The notes under the pieces were generated by a model, which saw only the letters and a list, made by a program, of their open reading frames with translations, was not told the DNA's origin and made no database searches. Positions 17,877 to 27,499 of a stretch of DNA of 64,000 nucleotides are shown here, one piece after another; position 1 is the stretch's first letter; the number at the start of each line of letters is the position of its first letter. The translations under genes and the position numbers were made by a program. Origin of the DNA: Bacillus_BE sp042263505 (GTDB lineage Bacteria > Bacillota > Bacilli > Bacillales > Cytobacillaceae); the NCBI RefSeq assembly GCF_042263505.1, contig NZ_JBHKFI010000003.1, forward strand, positions 248,001 through 312,000. The letters run 5' to 3'.

Positions 17877-18757
17877 TTACAGTGCAGCATCTAACGAAGG
17901 TTTTTGGTACAGAAAAGGTAGTATCAGATTTGTCATTCACACTTGAAGCAGGTACTTCCACAGCATTAATTGGGCCCAATGGTGCTGGAAAAACGACCAC
18001 TTTATCCATGCTAACCGGTTTACTAAAACCTACAAATGGATCTGTTAGCATGCAAAATGTACAAGATATTCGGAAGGAAATTGGATTTTTACCTCAATAC
18101 CCCAATTTTTATCCTTGGTTAACTGCATTAGAATTTACCGAAATGACTGCAAAGCTAAACGGTGTACCAAATAGGGATGCAAAAAAACAAGCAGAAAGTG
18201 TATTAGATTTTGTTGGATTGAAGAACGATATGCTTAAAAAAACTGCAACCTTTTCAGGTGGGATGAAACAACGGCTTGGCATTGCTCAAGCCATCGTCCA
18301 CAAACCAAATCTTCTTGTATTAGACGAACCCGTATCCGCTCTTGATCCAGTCGGAAGACGGGAAATGATAAATTTATTAAAACAATTGCAACAGCAATCA
18401 ACAATTTTGTATTCTACACACATTTTAAATGACGCCGAGGAAATGACAGACCAGCTGCTCTTTTTAAAAAAAGGAAGATTAGTAGAGCAAGGTTCTTTAA
18501 AGAACATACGTGCAAAATTCGATTCATTCCGCTATAAGGTTCAATTTTCAAGTAAGGACGAGGCATTGCACTTTGCTTCCCAATCACCATTACCAACCGT
18601 AGTGGAAGACTATTATGTCTTTATCGAAATAAAAGGTAACTTTCCTACGATGCAGCAATTAATGTCCCAGCTCGTTGTTTTGCCATTTTCTATATTAAAA
18701 GTGGAACGAGTAACAATGACACTTGAAGAAATTTTTATGAAGGTGGTTGGACAATGA
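17873..18757 (+). CDS. ABC exporter ATP-binding protein
   Basis: Cytoplasmic ATPase of 294 residues for the ABC-2 permease encoded next. It has Walker A GPNGAGKTTT, the Q-loop LPQYP, signature FSGGMKQRL, Walker B LLVLDEPVSALD and the H-loop in YSTHIL. The ATG at 17873 overlaps the stop of the preceding small gene; an earlier in-frame start would add a frame reading through that gene. Likely exports a peptide, lipid or drug; the substrate is not visible. Confidence 0.92.
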   Translation: MITVQHLTKVFGTEKVVSDLSFTLEAGTSTALIGPNGAGKTTTLSMLTGLLKPTNGSVSMQNVQDIRKEIGFLPQYPNFYPWLTALEFTEMTAKLNGVPNRDAKKQAESVLDFVGLKNDMLKKTATFSGGMKQRLGIAQAIVHKPNLLVLDEPVSALDPVGRREMINLLKQLQQQSTILYSTHILNDAEEMTDQLLFLKKGRLVEQGSLKNIRAKFDSFRYKVQFSSKDEALHFASQSPLPTVVEDYYVFIEIKGNFPTMQQLMSQLVVLPFSILKVERVTMTLEEIFMKVVGQ

Positions 18758-19533
18758 AAACTTTCACTGTACTACTTCAAAAAGAATTTCGTGAAAGCTG
18801 GCGAAGTTTTAAATTTTTGTGGATGCCATTACTATTTATTTTCCTAGGTATTTCAGATCCGTTAACGAATTATTATATGGAAGACATTTTAAACTCTGTC
18901 GGTAATTTACCAGAAGGGTTCTCTGTTACATTGCCAGATTATGCACCAATAGATATTCTGAAGGCTTCCACTGGACAATTCCAATCTATAGGCCTTATTG
19001 TGCTCGTCATCACGGCTGCTGGGATGATTAATCGCGAACGGCAAAACGGCACAGCAACCCTTATATATGTGAGGCCCATTTCCTTTATTGCCTTGTTTAT
19101 GAGTAAATGGACTGTTGCAAGTATGTTGGGAATGCTCAGTGCTATTTTAGGCTATGCAGGCAGTATGTATTATACATCGATTTTATATGGTTCAGTAAAT
19201 GCTATAGCATTTATTCAAATGGTCATGTCTTATTGTGTATGGATTTTATTTGCAACAGCTATTGCCCTTATGTTTAGCGCAATGTTTAAGACAGCACTTG
19301 CAACGACCTTCACCATTATTACTCTGCCAGTTGCCATTATGATTGAATCGTTGATCGGTAAATACTGGAACATCTCACCGTGGAAACTAGCTGATTACAG
19401 CGTTCAGTTAATGGCTGAAACTGGGAATGAATACTACTTGAAAACATTACTGTTAACCATTGCTCTAACGTTTTTAGCCATTATTCTCGGTATCCTGTTC
19501 ACCCGGAAAAACTCTGGAACAACGAAAATTTAA
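18754..19533 (+). CDS. ABC-2 type permease
   Basis: Membrane component of 259 residues with six hydrophobic segments. The N-terminal LLQKEFRESWRSFKFLWMPL and RERQNGTATLIYVRPISFIA are typical of ABC-2 exporters with a long first external loop. It overlaps the ATPase gene by 4 bp (ATGA). Together with the XRE regulator and the small membrane protein it makes a four-gene operon filling the interval between attachment-like sites 4 and 5. Confidence 0.88.
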   Translation: MKTFTVLLQKEFRESWRSFKFLWMPLLFIFLGISDPLTNYYMEDILNSVGNLPEGFSVTLPDYAPIDILKASTGQFQSIGLIVLVITAAGMINRERQNGTATLIYVRPISFIALFMSKWTVASMLGMLSAILGYAGSMYYTSILYGSVNAIAFIQMVMSYCVWILFATAIALMFSAMFKTALATTFTIITLPVAIMIESLIGKYWNISPWKLADYSVQLMAETGNEYYLKTLLLTIALTFLAIILGILFTRKNSGTTKI

Positions 19534-19592
19534 AGGTAATTGGTAAGGTATATAAACTCCTTTTCCTGACTGAATACTTCTTTCTGACTAAA

Positions 19593-19626
19593 AAAACTGC
19601 CCTGATGACTATTGTTGGGCAGTTTT
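19593..19626 (+). terminator. Rho-independent terminator of the ABC exporter operon
   Basis: AAAACTGCCC and GGGCAGTTTT form a perfect stem around a 14-nt loop, ending in a short T-run. Confidence 0.8.
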
Positions 19627-19751
19627 CTATTATATTTTTACGGGTATCACTCAACATCACAGCATACTGTTACTTATTTAGTGTTTTTCATTTAACAAAC
19701 GACCACCCTTTCGACTTCTCCAAAAATCACCTATATCTTCATTTTTAAGCA

Positions 19752-19800
19752 AACCTCATTTACTTATGATACGGTTTACCGTAACGGACCTAAATGAGTT
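19752..19800 (-). repeat. SCC-type attachment-site-like repeat, site 5
   Basis: The minus strand reads GGT-AAA-CCG-TAT-CAT-AAG-TAA (Gly-Lys-Pro-Tyr-His-Lys-stop) followed by ATGAGGTT. Arms AACCTCATTTA and AACTCATTTAG face each other and the ACGGT/ACCGT core pairs. It lies between the exporter terminator and the phn operon. Confidence 0.7.
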
Positions 19801-19822
19801 CTTTTTTGTTTAAACTGACAAG

Positions 19823-20626
19823 TTAAATAATTTCCTTTCTCAAGTGACCAGATATAAGGTCAATTAATGTAACCATGACAATAATTCCTAAAAGGATAAC
19901 ACCAACTCGATTCCAATCTCTTGAAGTTAAAGCGAAAATAAGGGGAGTACCAATTCCTCCAGCACCTATCACTCCAAGAATGGTAGCCGAACGGACATTT
20001 ATTTCAAATCGGTATAGGGTATAGGATATAAATCCAGGGATCACCTGGGGTATAACTGCAAACCAGAGGGTTTGAAAGCGATTGGCCCCTGATGCCATTA
20101 AAGCCTCCGTAGGACCCAGGTCCATATTTTCAACTTCCTCAGAGAACAATTTCCCTAGCATTCCGATGGAGTGCAAGCCTAATGACAAGGCCCCGGCAAA
20201 AGAGCCAGGTCCAACTGCTTTGATAAACATTATCGCCATCACGAGCTCTGGAAACGTCCGAATAAAACTAAGAACAAATTTACCTGATCCTGAAATGACG
20301 ATGCCTTTGCTCATATTAAGCGCTGCCCAAAAGGCAAATGGAATACAGAGGAGAGCTGAGATAAAAGTCCCCAATACCGCAATCGCTAACGTATCGAGTA
20401 AGCCATGGAGCAAATCTTCTCCGCCCGGCTGAGAAATATAGCCCCAATCCGGATGAAAGATCCCCTTAAAAATGGATTTTGAGATCTGACCGGCGGTTGG
20501 TTTTACTTCAGGTACACCCATGCCGACAAAAGCCCAAATGTAGATCAGGATTATGGCAATATAAATAAACAAGAGACCAAATTTATTTCTCTTCGGCTTT
20601 GGGATTCTTCTTAGAGTTTCGCTCAT
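19823..20626 (-). CDS. phnE: Phosphonate-type ABC permease (second PhnE)
   Basis: Integral membrane permease of 267 residues in the PhnE family, with a single N-terminal TM and the binding-protein-dependent transport domain (ADDDLLHGLL region onward; EEVENMDLGPTEALMASGAN coupling loop; NVRSATILGVIGAGGIGTPL near the end). It is the last gene of phnD-phnC-phnE-phnE and overlaps the first phnE by 4 bp. Paired PhnE-like subunits are usual for phosphite, phosphonate or 2-aminoethylphosphonate importers in Bacillus. Confidence 0.9.
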   Translation of the reverse strand: MSETLRRIPKPKRNKFGLLFIYIAIILIYIWAFVGMGVPEVKPTAGQISKSIFKGIFHPDWGYISQPGGEDLLHGLLDTLAIAVLGTFISALLCIPFAFWAALNMSKGIVISGSGKFVLSFIRTFPELVMAIMFIKAVGPGSFAGALSLGLHSIGMLGKLFSEEVENMDLGPTEALMASGANRFQTLWFAVIPQVIPGFISYTLYRFEINVRSATILGVIGAGGIGTPLIFALTSRDWNRVGVILLGIIVMVTLIDLISGHLRKEII

Positions 20627-21414
20627 AATAATTTCTCCCGTAATTTTGTACTAATATAGTCTATTAATAATACGACAATTAACGTAAAGATGATGATTGT
20701 ACAAACTTTATCGTATTCAAGAAATCCAAGTGTCTTATTATAAAACAAACCGATTCCTCCGGCACCCACAAGCCCTAAGACCGCTGCAGCTCGCACATTA
20801 ATTTCAAAAGTAAAAAGAATATAGGAGATAAAATAAGCCAAAACTTGAGGAATGACTCCAAAAACAATTAATTGGATTTTATTGGCTCCAACGGCAACCA
20901 TCGCTTCGAGCGGCCCGGAATCGATGGATTCAATAGCTTCATAGGTTAATTTTGCTATTAATCCAACCGAGAAAACAGTTAAGGCAAGAATACCAGGTAA
21001 AGACCCAAGCCCAAAAATAGCCACAAAAATGGACGCCAACAGTAAATCAGGTATTGTCCGTATTAAGTTAAGAATGAACCTTACCGGATAAGAAATCCAA
21101 GTAGTTTGTACAAGGTTGCTGGCAGAAAATAGCGCAACAGGTATGGAAATGATGGCTCCAAAAGTAGTACCTATGACTGCCATTCGGATTGTTTCAAGCA
21201 TGGCATCCATTATATTACTAAAATACCCCCATTTAGGCGGAAACATTTGTTTTAAAAGATCCATCATATTAGGGAAACCTTCAATCAACTCGCCTGGTGA
21301 GGAGCCTGTTTTTACAGAACTTCCCCAAATCAGCAAAATGACAAGTAAGGCGGACACATATCCTTTCATCTTGCTAGGGGGTTTGGGAATGACTTGTTTT
21401 AGTTCTGGATTCAT
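20623..21414 (-). CDS. phnE: Phosphonate-type ABC permease (first PhnE)
   Basis: Permease of 263 residues homologous to the next gene: TM near residues 17-35, the EAIESIDSGPLEAMVAVGAN coupling helix and NVRAAAVLGLVGAGGIGLFY in the last third. It overlaps phnC by 4 bp and the second phnE by 4 bp, so the three proteins are translationally coupled and probably form a PhnC2-PhnE1-PhnE2 importer. Confidence 0.92.
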   Translation of the reverse strand: MNPELKQVIPKPPSKMKGYVSALLVILLIWGSSVKTGSSPGELIEGFPNMMDLLKQMFPPKWGYFSNIMDAMLETIRMAVIGTTFGAIISIPVALFSASNLVQTTWISYPVRFILNLIRTIPDLLLASIFVAIFGLGSLPGILALTVFSVGLIAKLTYEAIESIDSGPLEAMVAVGANKIQLIVFGVIPQVLAYFISYILFTFEINVRAAAVLGLVGAGGIGLFYNKTLGFLEYDKVCTIIIFTLIVVLLIDYISTKLREKLL

Positions 21415-22184
21415 ATAGCTCTCTCTCCTATTAACTCACTCTCTTTGCCTTCACTTCCATAAATTTCGGAAAATGTATCTTCTTTAGCTTCCGTTGCTAT
21501 TCCATCGTAAACAATTTCTCCGGCACGCATACCAATAATTCTTGTTGCATATTCTCTTGCTAAGTCAACATGATGGAGATTAACAATCGTTGTGATCCCC
21601 AATTCCTGATTAATTCTTTTTAAATCATCCATTACCTGTTTGGTTGTTAATGGATCAAGAGAAGCAACAGGCTCATCAGCTAAAATAATCTTGGCTTCTT
21701 GCGCCAATGCACGAACAATCGAGACTCGCTGCTGCTGCCCGCCAGACAATTGATCAGCCCTTGTGTAGGCTTTATCTAAAATATTTACGCGATCAAGAGC
21801 ATCAAATGCAAGGTTTTCATCCTCTTTTGGAAATAATCCCAGAATGGTCCGTAATGTTGAATGATAGCCAACGCGGCCCGACAAAACATTGCGAAGAACA
21901 GTGCTTCTTTTGACCAGATTGAAGCTTTGGAAAATCATCCCGATATCGCGGCGAATCCTCCTTAAGGATGAACCTTTAGCATTGGTAATAGACTTTCCAT
22001 CTATTAAGATCTCACCCTCTGTAATTTCATTTAATCTATTGATCGAGCGCAGCAGCGTCGATTTACCTGCACCAGATAACCCGACAATGACTACGAACTC
22101 GCCTTTTTCTATTTTTAGGTTAATATTTTTTAATGCTTGAAACCCATTAGGATATGTCTTGGAGACGTTTTTAAATTCAATCAC
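21411..22184 (-). CDS. phnC: Phosphonate-type ABC transporter ATPase
   Basis: 257-residue ATPase of the PhnC family. Walker A GLSGAGKST, Q-loop IFQSFNL, the signature QLSGGQQQRVSI, Walker B ILADEPVASLD and switch His in VNLHHVD are all present. It lies about 100 bp after phnD behind a hairpin, then overlaps phnE. Energises uptake of the phosphorus compound bound by PhnD. Confidence 0.95.
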   Translation of the reverse strand: MIEFKNVSKTYPNGFQALKNINLKIEKGEFVVIVGLSGAGKSTLLRSINRLNEITEGEILIDGKSITNAKGSSLRRIRRDIGMIFQSFNLVKRSTVLRNVLSGRVGYHSTLRTILGLFPKEDENLAFDALDRVNILDKAYTRADQLSGGQQQRVSIVRALAQEAKIILADEPVASLDPLTTKQVMDDLKRINQELGITTIVNLHHVDLAREYATRIIGMRAGEIVYDGIATEAKEDTFSEIYGSEGKESELIGERAI

Positions 22185-22229
22185 TTCTATACCAACTTTC
22201 TTTAGAAATAAACTCTTCTAAGGGTAAGC

Positions 22230-22270
22230 AAAAAAAAAGCCAAGCCAGTATCTTTTTCACTACTGGCTTG
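22230..22270 (-). terminator. Terminator-like hairpin between phnD and phnC
   Basis: On the minus strand CAAGCCAGTA pairs with TACTGGCTTG and is followed by a run of eight or nine T. Placed between the binding-protein gene and the ATPase gene, it would allow more phnD than transporter mRNA, as is common for binding-protein operons. Confidence 0.8.
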
Positions 22271-22287
22271 TTGTTGATATTTACTCC

Positions 22288-23226
22288 CTACTCTGTTTTT
22301 ACTTTTTTGGAATAATCCCGAACGATATCAAAAACTTTATCGCTTGATGGTGTATAACCTTCATGTGAGTAAATATCTTCAATTATTTTTTTCCCATTTG
22401 GATCCTGGCCGATTTCAACAAAAGCATCCTGAATTTTCTTTACCCAATCCTTGTCCATGTCGGAACGTACAGAAATCGTATCATTTGGAATTTTTTGTGT
22501 GAATTCAATGATTTTTGTATCATCAAATACCTTTGGATAATCCTTTGTGACAATATTTCGCGCATCCTGGAAAATAACTGCGGCATCTACATCTCCATTC
22601 AGAAGAGCGATCACGGCTTGATCGTGACCCTTCACCGTAACTCCTTGCACATCTTTTGTAGGATCAATACCGGCATCCATTAGAGAAGCAGCCGGCCATA
22701 CATATCCCGCAGAAGAAGTAACATCTTGGAATGCTATCTTTTTCCCTTTTAAATCTTTAATACTATTTATTTTGGAATCTTTTTTCACAATGAACTCGGA
22801 TTTATACCAATCTACCAAATCTTTTGTAGGCTGGCCGGTTTGATCATCAACCCCATAGCGTTGTGCTTGAAGCAGTACATTTGCAGCACCTTTATCATGA
22901 GCCATTACGTATGCAGTTGGCGGTAAAAACCCAACGTCTACTTTCTTTGATGCCATCGCTTCGATAATCGTGTTGTAGTCCGTTGAAACACTTACTTTTA
23001 CAGGTATACCCAGTTTATCGCCTAGAAGCTTTTCTAATGGTTTGGCTTTTGCTTCTAATGTACCTGCATTTTGTGATGGAACGAATTGTACAGTTAACGT
23101 TTTGGGAATATACCCATTGTCATTTGACGCGTTGTTCGAACTTTCCTTAGATGAACATGCACCTAGAATACCCGCAGCTAGTGTTAGTGACATTCCCATT
23201 GCTGCGATTTTTTTAAACTTAAACAT
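22288..23226 (-). CDS. phnD: PhnD-family phosphonate/phosphite-binding lipoprotein
   Basis: Extracytoplasmic solute-binding lipoprotein of 312 residues. The signal peptide has a lipobox (LAAGILGACSS, Cys near residue 24). The mature part follows the PhnD fold: TVQFVPSQNAGTLEAKAKPL, KVDVGFLPPTAYVMAHDKGA, KKIAFQDVTSSAGYVWPAAS. First gene of the phn operon. There are no C-P lyase or phosphonatase genes nearby, so the ligand may be phosphite, phosphonate or phosphate ester. Upstream TTHAHA-type repeats suggest PhoP control. Confidence 0.93.
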   Translation of the reverse strand: MFKFKKIAAMGMSLTLAAGILGACSSKESSNNASNDNGYIPKTLTVQFVPSQNAGTLEAKAKPLEKLLGDKLGIPVKVSVSTDYNTIIEAMASKKVDVGFLPPTAYVMAHDKGAANVLLQAQRYGVDDQTGQPTKDLVDWYKSEFIVKKDSKINSIKDLKGKKIAFQDVTSSAGYVWPAASLMDAGIDPTKDVQGVTVKGHDQAVIALLNGDVDAAVIFQDARNIVTKDYPKVFDDTKIIEFTQKIPNDTISVRSDMDKDWVKKIQDAFVEIGQDPNGKKIIEDIYSHEGYTPSSDKVFDIVRDYSKKVKTE

Positions 23227-23281
23227 TTGTAACCTCCATCACGAATAAATTTTTGTTGCAAGTGAAAGATTAACATATGAA

Positions 23282-23309
23282 TATTAAAATGTTGTAAATT
23301 ATTCGTAAA
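23282..23309 (-). promoter_or_regulatory. PhoP-box-like direct repeats before phnD
   Basis: On the minus strand TTTACG, TTTACA and TTAATA occur with exact 5-nt spacers, an 11-bp period. Two match the TTHAHA consensus of Bacillus PhoP boxes and the third differs by one base. They lie about 56-83 bp before the phnD start. The gap to the divergent nucleotidase gene is short, so both directions could be controlled. Confidence 0.6.
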
Positions 23310-23400
23310 ACATTTCTAATTTTGTATTTTTTAAAGATTTTTAATTTATAAATCTCTATAATTAATTCGAAATTATCTAATGATAAAGGCAGGTTACAAA

Positions 23401-24987
23401 ATGAAAAATCGAAAAGATCAATGTGAATTAATCATTCTTGAAACAAGTGATTTACATGGAAATATTTTTCCAATAAACTATGGGAATAATACTGAAACGA
23501 ATTCGGGAATAGCAAAGATAGCAACCCTCATAAACATAGAAAAAAAACAAGCCGATTATACACTGCTTATTGATAATGGGGACGTGATTCAAGGAACTCC
23601 ATTAACCTATCATTTTGCAAAATATCTTTACGAGAAAAAAAATCCAATAATCAGCATTTTAAATCGTTTGCATTATGATGCTGCGGTAATTGGAAATCAT
23701 GAATTCAATTATGGACTGAGTTTGCTATACAAATCAGTGGATGAATCTGCATTCCCCTGGCTTTCTGCGAATATTATCGAGGAAGAAAAGAACAAGCCTG
23801 CATTCGGAACGCCATATTTTATAAAGGAATTTGACAATGGGTTGCGAATTGCCGTGTTAGGTTTAACCACGCATTATATTCCAAATTGGGAGAACCCGAG
23901 CCATATCAGGGGCTTAAAGTTTGAAGATGTCTTTGAAACTGCGAAAAAATGGGTCAAATACATAAGAGAAAATGAAGAATTTGATTTATTAGTGGTTTCC
24001 TACCATGGAGGATTTGAAAGAGATATAGCATCAGGAGAGCCAACTGAATCATTAACTAGTGAAAATCAAGGCTACCAAATATGCAATGAAATCGAAGGAA
24101 TTGATGTGCTCCTAACCGGTCATCAGCATCGGAGAATTGCCTCTCATTTAAATGGAATAACGATCGTTCAGCCTGGATTTAATGGACAAGTTTTGGGAAA
24201 AGTGAACCTTCAATTTCAACTTCATAATGGAAAGTGGAATTTAATAAGTAAGTCTTCTGAGCTTGTGGAAGTGAACGATATCACTACAGCTCAAAGTGAT
24301 CTTTTGGAGTTAGCTAAAGAATATGAAAAACAAACGCAGGAGTGGCTGGATCAGCCCATCGGAAAAATTATCGGAGATATGTCAATTGAAGATACCTTTG
24401 CTGTCAGACTGGCGGACCACCCATTAATTGAATTTATCAATAAAGTTCAGATGGATGCAGCCGGAGTTGACATCTCCAACACTGCCCTCTTTCACAATGA
24501 ATCACCAGGTTTTTTTGAAAATGTCACGATGCGGGATATTGTGTCCAATTATATTTATCCAAATACATTAAAGGTGATCCGCATTTCCGGACAGGATATA
24601 AAAGATGCATTAGAAAAGTGCGCGACCTATTTCATCATGGATGAACAGAAGGGAATCCAGGTAAATCCCACGTTTGCTGAGCCGAAGCCCCAACATTACA
24701 ACTATGATATGTGGGAGGGAATTGAATACCAATTAAACATTGCAAAACCGGTTGGATCCCGGGTAGAAAAATTGACACGCAACGGTTTGCCACTTAGTCT
24801 CTCGGAACAATATGAAGTCGTAATGAATAACTACCGGGCTGGCGGTGGAGGCGACTTCGATATGTTTAAAGAAAAACCGGTTATCAAGGAAATTCAAACA
24901 GATATGACAGAGCTGCTTGCCGATTATTTTCTTAAAAGAAAAGCAGTAGAAGCAAGCTGTAATCATAATTGGAAAGTGACCTGGTAA
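23401..24987 (+). CDS. 5'-nucleotidase / cyclic-phosphodiesterase family protein, cytoplasmic form
   Basis: Metallophosphoesterase of 528 residues related to UshA/YfkN. The N-terminal calcineurin-like domain has ETSDLHGN, IDNGDVIQGTP, GNHEFNYG, SYHGG and LTGHQHRR metal ligands; the C-terminal 5_nucleotid_C domain contains NYRAGGGGDFDMF. No signal peptide is visible, unlike secreted relatives, so it probably acts inside the cell. I chose the ATG at 23401 (site AAAGGCAGG) over an upstream ATG at 23380. It is divergent from phnD and fits release of phosphate from nucleotides or cyclic nucleotides. Confidence 0.88.
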   Translation: MKNRKDQCELIILETSDLHGNIFPINYGNNTETNSGIAKIATLINIEKKQADYTLLIDNGDVIQGTPLTYHFAKYLYEKKNPIISILNRLHYDAAVIGNHEFNYGLSLLYKSVDESAFPWLSANIIEEEKNKPAFGTPYFIKEFDNGLRIAVLGLTTHYIPNWENPSHIRGLKFEDVFETAKKWVKYIRENEEFDLLVVSYHGGFERDIASGEPTESLTSENQGYQICNEIEGIDVLLTGHQHRRIASHLNGITIVQPGFNGQVLGKVNLQFQLHNGKWNLISKSSELVEVNDITTAQSDLLELAKEYEKQTQEWLDQPIGKIIGDMSIEDTFAVRLADHPLIEFINKVQMDAAGVDISNTALFHNESPGFFENVTMRDIVSNYIYPNTLKVIRISGQDIKDALEKCATYFIMDEQKGIQVNPTFAEPKPQHYNYDMWEGIEYQLNIAKPVGSRVEKLTRNGLPLSLSEQYEVVMNNYRAGGGGDFDMFKEKPVIKEIQTDMTELLADYFLKRKAVEASCNHNWKVTW

Positions 24988-24994
24988 CATATCA

Positions 24995-25042
24995 AAAACA
25001 AGGTTAGCGATTGCAGTAAACTCCAATCGCTAACCTTGTTTT
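24995..25042. terminator. Strong bidirectional-type hairpin terminator
   Basis: ACAAGGTTAGCGATTG and CAATCGCTAACCTTGT form a perfect 16-bp stem with a 10-nt loop, extended by A and T runs, right after the nucleotidase stop. Confidence 0.85.
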
Positions 25043-25164
25043 ACTATTTTAATTATTTGTAAATTTCGTAAAATTTTTAATAAAAACCTTTTCGCTCCTT
25101 ATATGTAATTGGTATGCTAAAACAGCAACTTTTTTAAACGATTACTAAAAAGGAGGAAAACACT

Positions 25165-27327
25165 GTGAAATCTAGCAAACTATTTATTAAACTGCTTATG
25201 ACCTTGTTGATTGCCATTCCAATACTGGTGCCATTTGCACAGAAAGCAAATGCTGAAACAGCAGCTGATCCTGCCCCTTCTATTCCTCACCAAGGAACAT
25301 TTAAGGGGAAAGTACTGTTTGATAATACTCATGGCGAAACTGCCGGTGCTGCTGACTGGGTAATTGATGGTGGCTTTTCTGATTTTGCCAACGCCATCGC
25401 TGGGCAGGGCTATGATGTAAAGGAATTAAGACAAACAACACCGATTACTTTGGATAATTTAAAAGATTACAATGTGTTTGTACTAGGTGAATCCAATATT
25501 CCTTTTAAAGCCTCTGAACAACAAGCGATGTTGGATTATGTTAAAGGTGGAGGAAACATCTTTTTTATCGGTGACCACTATAATTCAGATCGTAACTTAA
25601 ACCGTTGGGATTCAGGCGAGATTTTTAATGGATATCGTCGCGGTGCCTGGGATAATCCTACTAAAGGTATGAGTACAGAAGAAGCAAATTCACCTGCTAT
25701 GCAAGGGGTAGTCAGCTCTGACTGGCTTGGTGAAAACTTTGGTGTCCGTTTCCGCACAAATGCCTTAGGCGATATTACTTCCGGAGAAACCGTTGTGACA
25801 CCGGACCAATCATTCGGTATTACACAAGGCGTTACAACTGTTGAAATGCACGCAGGTTCAACGCTTGCTATTCTTGATCCAACAAAAGCCAAAGGCTTAA
25901 TTTATATGCCGGAAAACTCTCCTTCTTGGCAATCTGCAGTAGACCAGGGTGTGTATGATAATGGCGGTATTGCAGAAGGGGCATTTGCCGCGATCGCAAA
26001 GGTTGGAAAAGGAAAAGCAGCCTTTTTAGGAGATTCTTCACCTGTGGAAGATGCGACACCCAAATACCTTCGTGAAGATACTGGAAAGTCAAAAACGACT
26101 TATGACGGATTTTCAACGGAAGGGCAAGATAGCACTTACCTGATCAATACGATAAATTGGTTGGCCAAACAGGAAGATTATACAAGCTTCGATCAAGTAA
26201 CCGGCTTACAGCTTAGTGAGAAAACAGTTTTACACGATTTTGAGGTTCCCCAAAATTCTACAGAACCTCAAAGTGAACCATGGTCAAGCCCAACTAGCGG
26301 TTATACGTGGTATGATTCATCAACTTTTGCTGCAGGTTCTTATGGTTCCACAAAAGCTGTTCAATCTCAGCCTAATTATACCTTTCAACACCAAGCAACA
26401 CTTCCAAACCAACAGGAATTTCAAATTCGCTTAAATATTGCTGATTTGCAGCCTGGTCAAACCGTTGCGAATTTACAGGTTGGCATCTATGCTCCAGGCG
26501 GCAAACAGTTGGCAACCTTTCAAAATAATGGGGTCTGGGCAACCAGTGCCGGATACAGTGCTAAATTTAATGTAACAGCGGATGCTACAGGACATGCCCA
26601 TCAGGATCTTACGATTAAGTTAGATCCGTCTTATACAGGCGATGCTAATCTCCGGTTAAAAATCAACGGAACGAATAGTACAACAGAAGCAGTGACAATT
26701 GCAAATGTTTCAGTAGAACCACTTCCAGGATACGAAATACAAGTACCAGAACAAATTTCCATTTCAGATGCCCGCCAAGCAGCGGAAGGTGAAATTGTAA
26801 CAGTTGAAGGCGTCGTAACATCTAATCCTGGCACATGGGGAGGCGGAGGCTTCTATCTCCAAGATGCAACAGGAGGAATTTATGTATATCAAGGAGATAA
26901 CAAGGCAGGCTATAAGCTTGGGGAAAAGGTGAAATTGAGTGCGGTCAAATCTACTTATAATGATGAGATTGAACTTTCAAATATTGTAAAATCTGAAGAT
27001 GAGGGTCAAGACGCGCTTCCAGCACCACAAGTAGCAGATACTGTTGATTCAACAAACCAAGGACAATTGGTTACCCTCAAGCATGTAAGAGTTAAAAATA
27101 TTACCCAAACAGATAACTATGGCACCTTTGAATTTGATGCCGTCCACGGTCATACATCGACACGTATCCGTGTGGATAACCGTTCAGGTGTTGATAATGA
27201 TCGCTTCACCGCACAATATAAGGAAAACAATGTCGTTAACATTACCGGAGTGGCCTCTATTTTTAAAGGCACATACCAGTTAAAGCCGCGCATGGCTGAA
27301 GATATCAAGCATGTATATCAGAAATAG
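25165..27327 (+). CDS. Secreted multidomain protein with OB-fold domain
   Basis: 720 residues starting with GTG after AAAGGAGG. A Sec signal peptide (about 1-30, cleavage near ANAETAA) leads to an N-terminal alpha/beta domain that resembles GATase/ThuA-like domains of DUF4350 type (GKVLFDNTHGETAGAADWVI, LGESNIPF, GGGNIFFIGDHYNSD, GKGKAAFLGDSSPVED, to about residue 350), then a beta-rich middle, then an OB-fold nucleic-acid-binding-like domain (GEIVTVEGVVTSNPGTWGGG, QDATGGIYVYQ) near 560-710 like that in secreted nuclease YhcR. No nuclease motif was identified. Context with phn and nucleotidase genes suggests extracellular phosphorus or nucleotide scavenging (inference). Confidence 0.75.
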   Translation: MKSSKLFIKLLMTLLIAIPILVPFAQKANAETAADPAPSIPHQGTFKGKVLFDNTHGETAGAADWVIDGGFSDFANAIAGQGYDVKELRQTTPITLDNLKDYNVFVLGESNIPFKASEQQAMLDYVKGGGNIFFIGDHYNSDRNLNRWDSGEIFNGYRRGAWDNPTKGMSTEEANSPAMQGVVSSDWLGENFGVRFRTNALGDITSGETVVTPDQSFGITQGVTTVEMHAGSTLAILDPTKAKGLIYMPENSPSWQSAVDQGVYDNGGIAEGAFAAIAKVGKGKAAFLGDSSPVEDATPKYLREDTGKSKTTYDGFSTEGQDSTYLINTINWLAKQEDYTSFDQVTGLQLSEKTVLHDFEVPQNSTEPQSEPWSSPTSGYTWYDSSTFAAGSYGSTKAVQSQPNYTFQHQATLPNQQEFQIRLNIADLQPGQTVANLQVGIYAPGGKQLATFQNNGVWATSAGYSAKFNVTADATGHAHQDLTIKLDPSYTGDANLRLKINGTNSTTEAVTIANVSVEPLPGYEIQVPEQISISDARQAAEGEIVTVEGVVTSNPGTWGGGGFYLQDATGGIYVYQGDNKAGYKLGEKVKLSAVKSTYNDEIELSNIVKSEDEGQDALPAPQVADTVDSTNQGQLVTLKHVRVKNITQTDNYGTFEFDAVHGHTSTRIRVDNRSGVDNDRFTAQYKENNVVNITGVASIFKGTYQLKPRMAEDIKHVYQK

Positions 27328-27391
27328 TTCCGGAAAAATGCTGAATTAACGACATAAAATTTTGAAAAAATACATTTAAATCACTAAAAAT

Positions 27392-27428
27392 GCTAAAAAC
27401 CTCACTCGAAACGAATGGGGTTTTTAGC
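27392..27428 (+). terminator. Terminator after the secreted-protein gene
   Basis: GCTAAAAACCTCA pairs with TGGGGTTTTTAGC through one G-T pair and contains a T-run in its right arm. Confidence 0.7.
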
Positions 27429-27499
27429 TGTAAATAATATGTAACTTATAAAATATATTTTATTTAATCTTTATTAATTCCCACTGACTCTTTTTAGAA

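Noticed and set aside
19823..23226. A full phosphonate-degradation locus
   Set aside because: Only transport genes are present; no C-P lyase (phnGHIJKLM), phosphonatase or phosphite dehydrogenase gene is seen.
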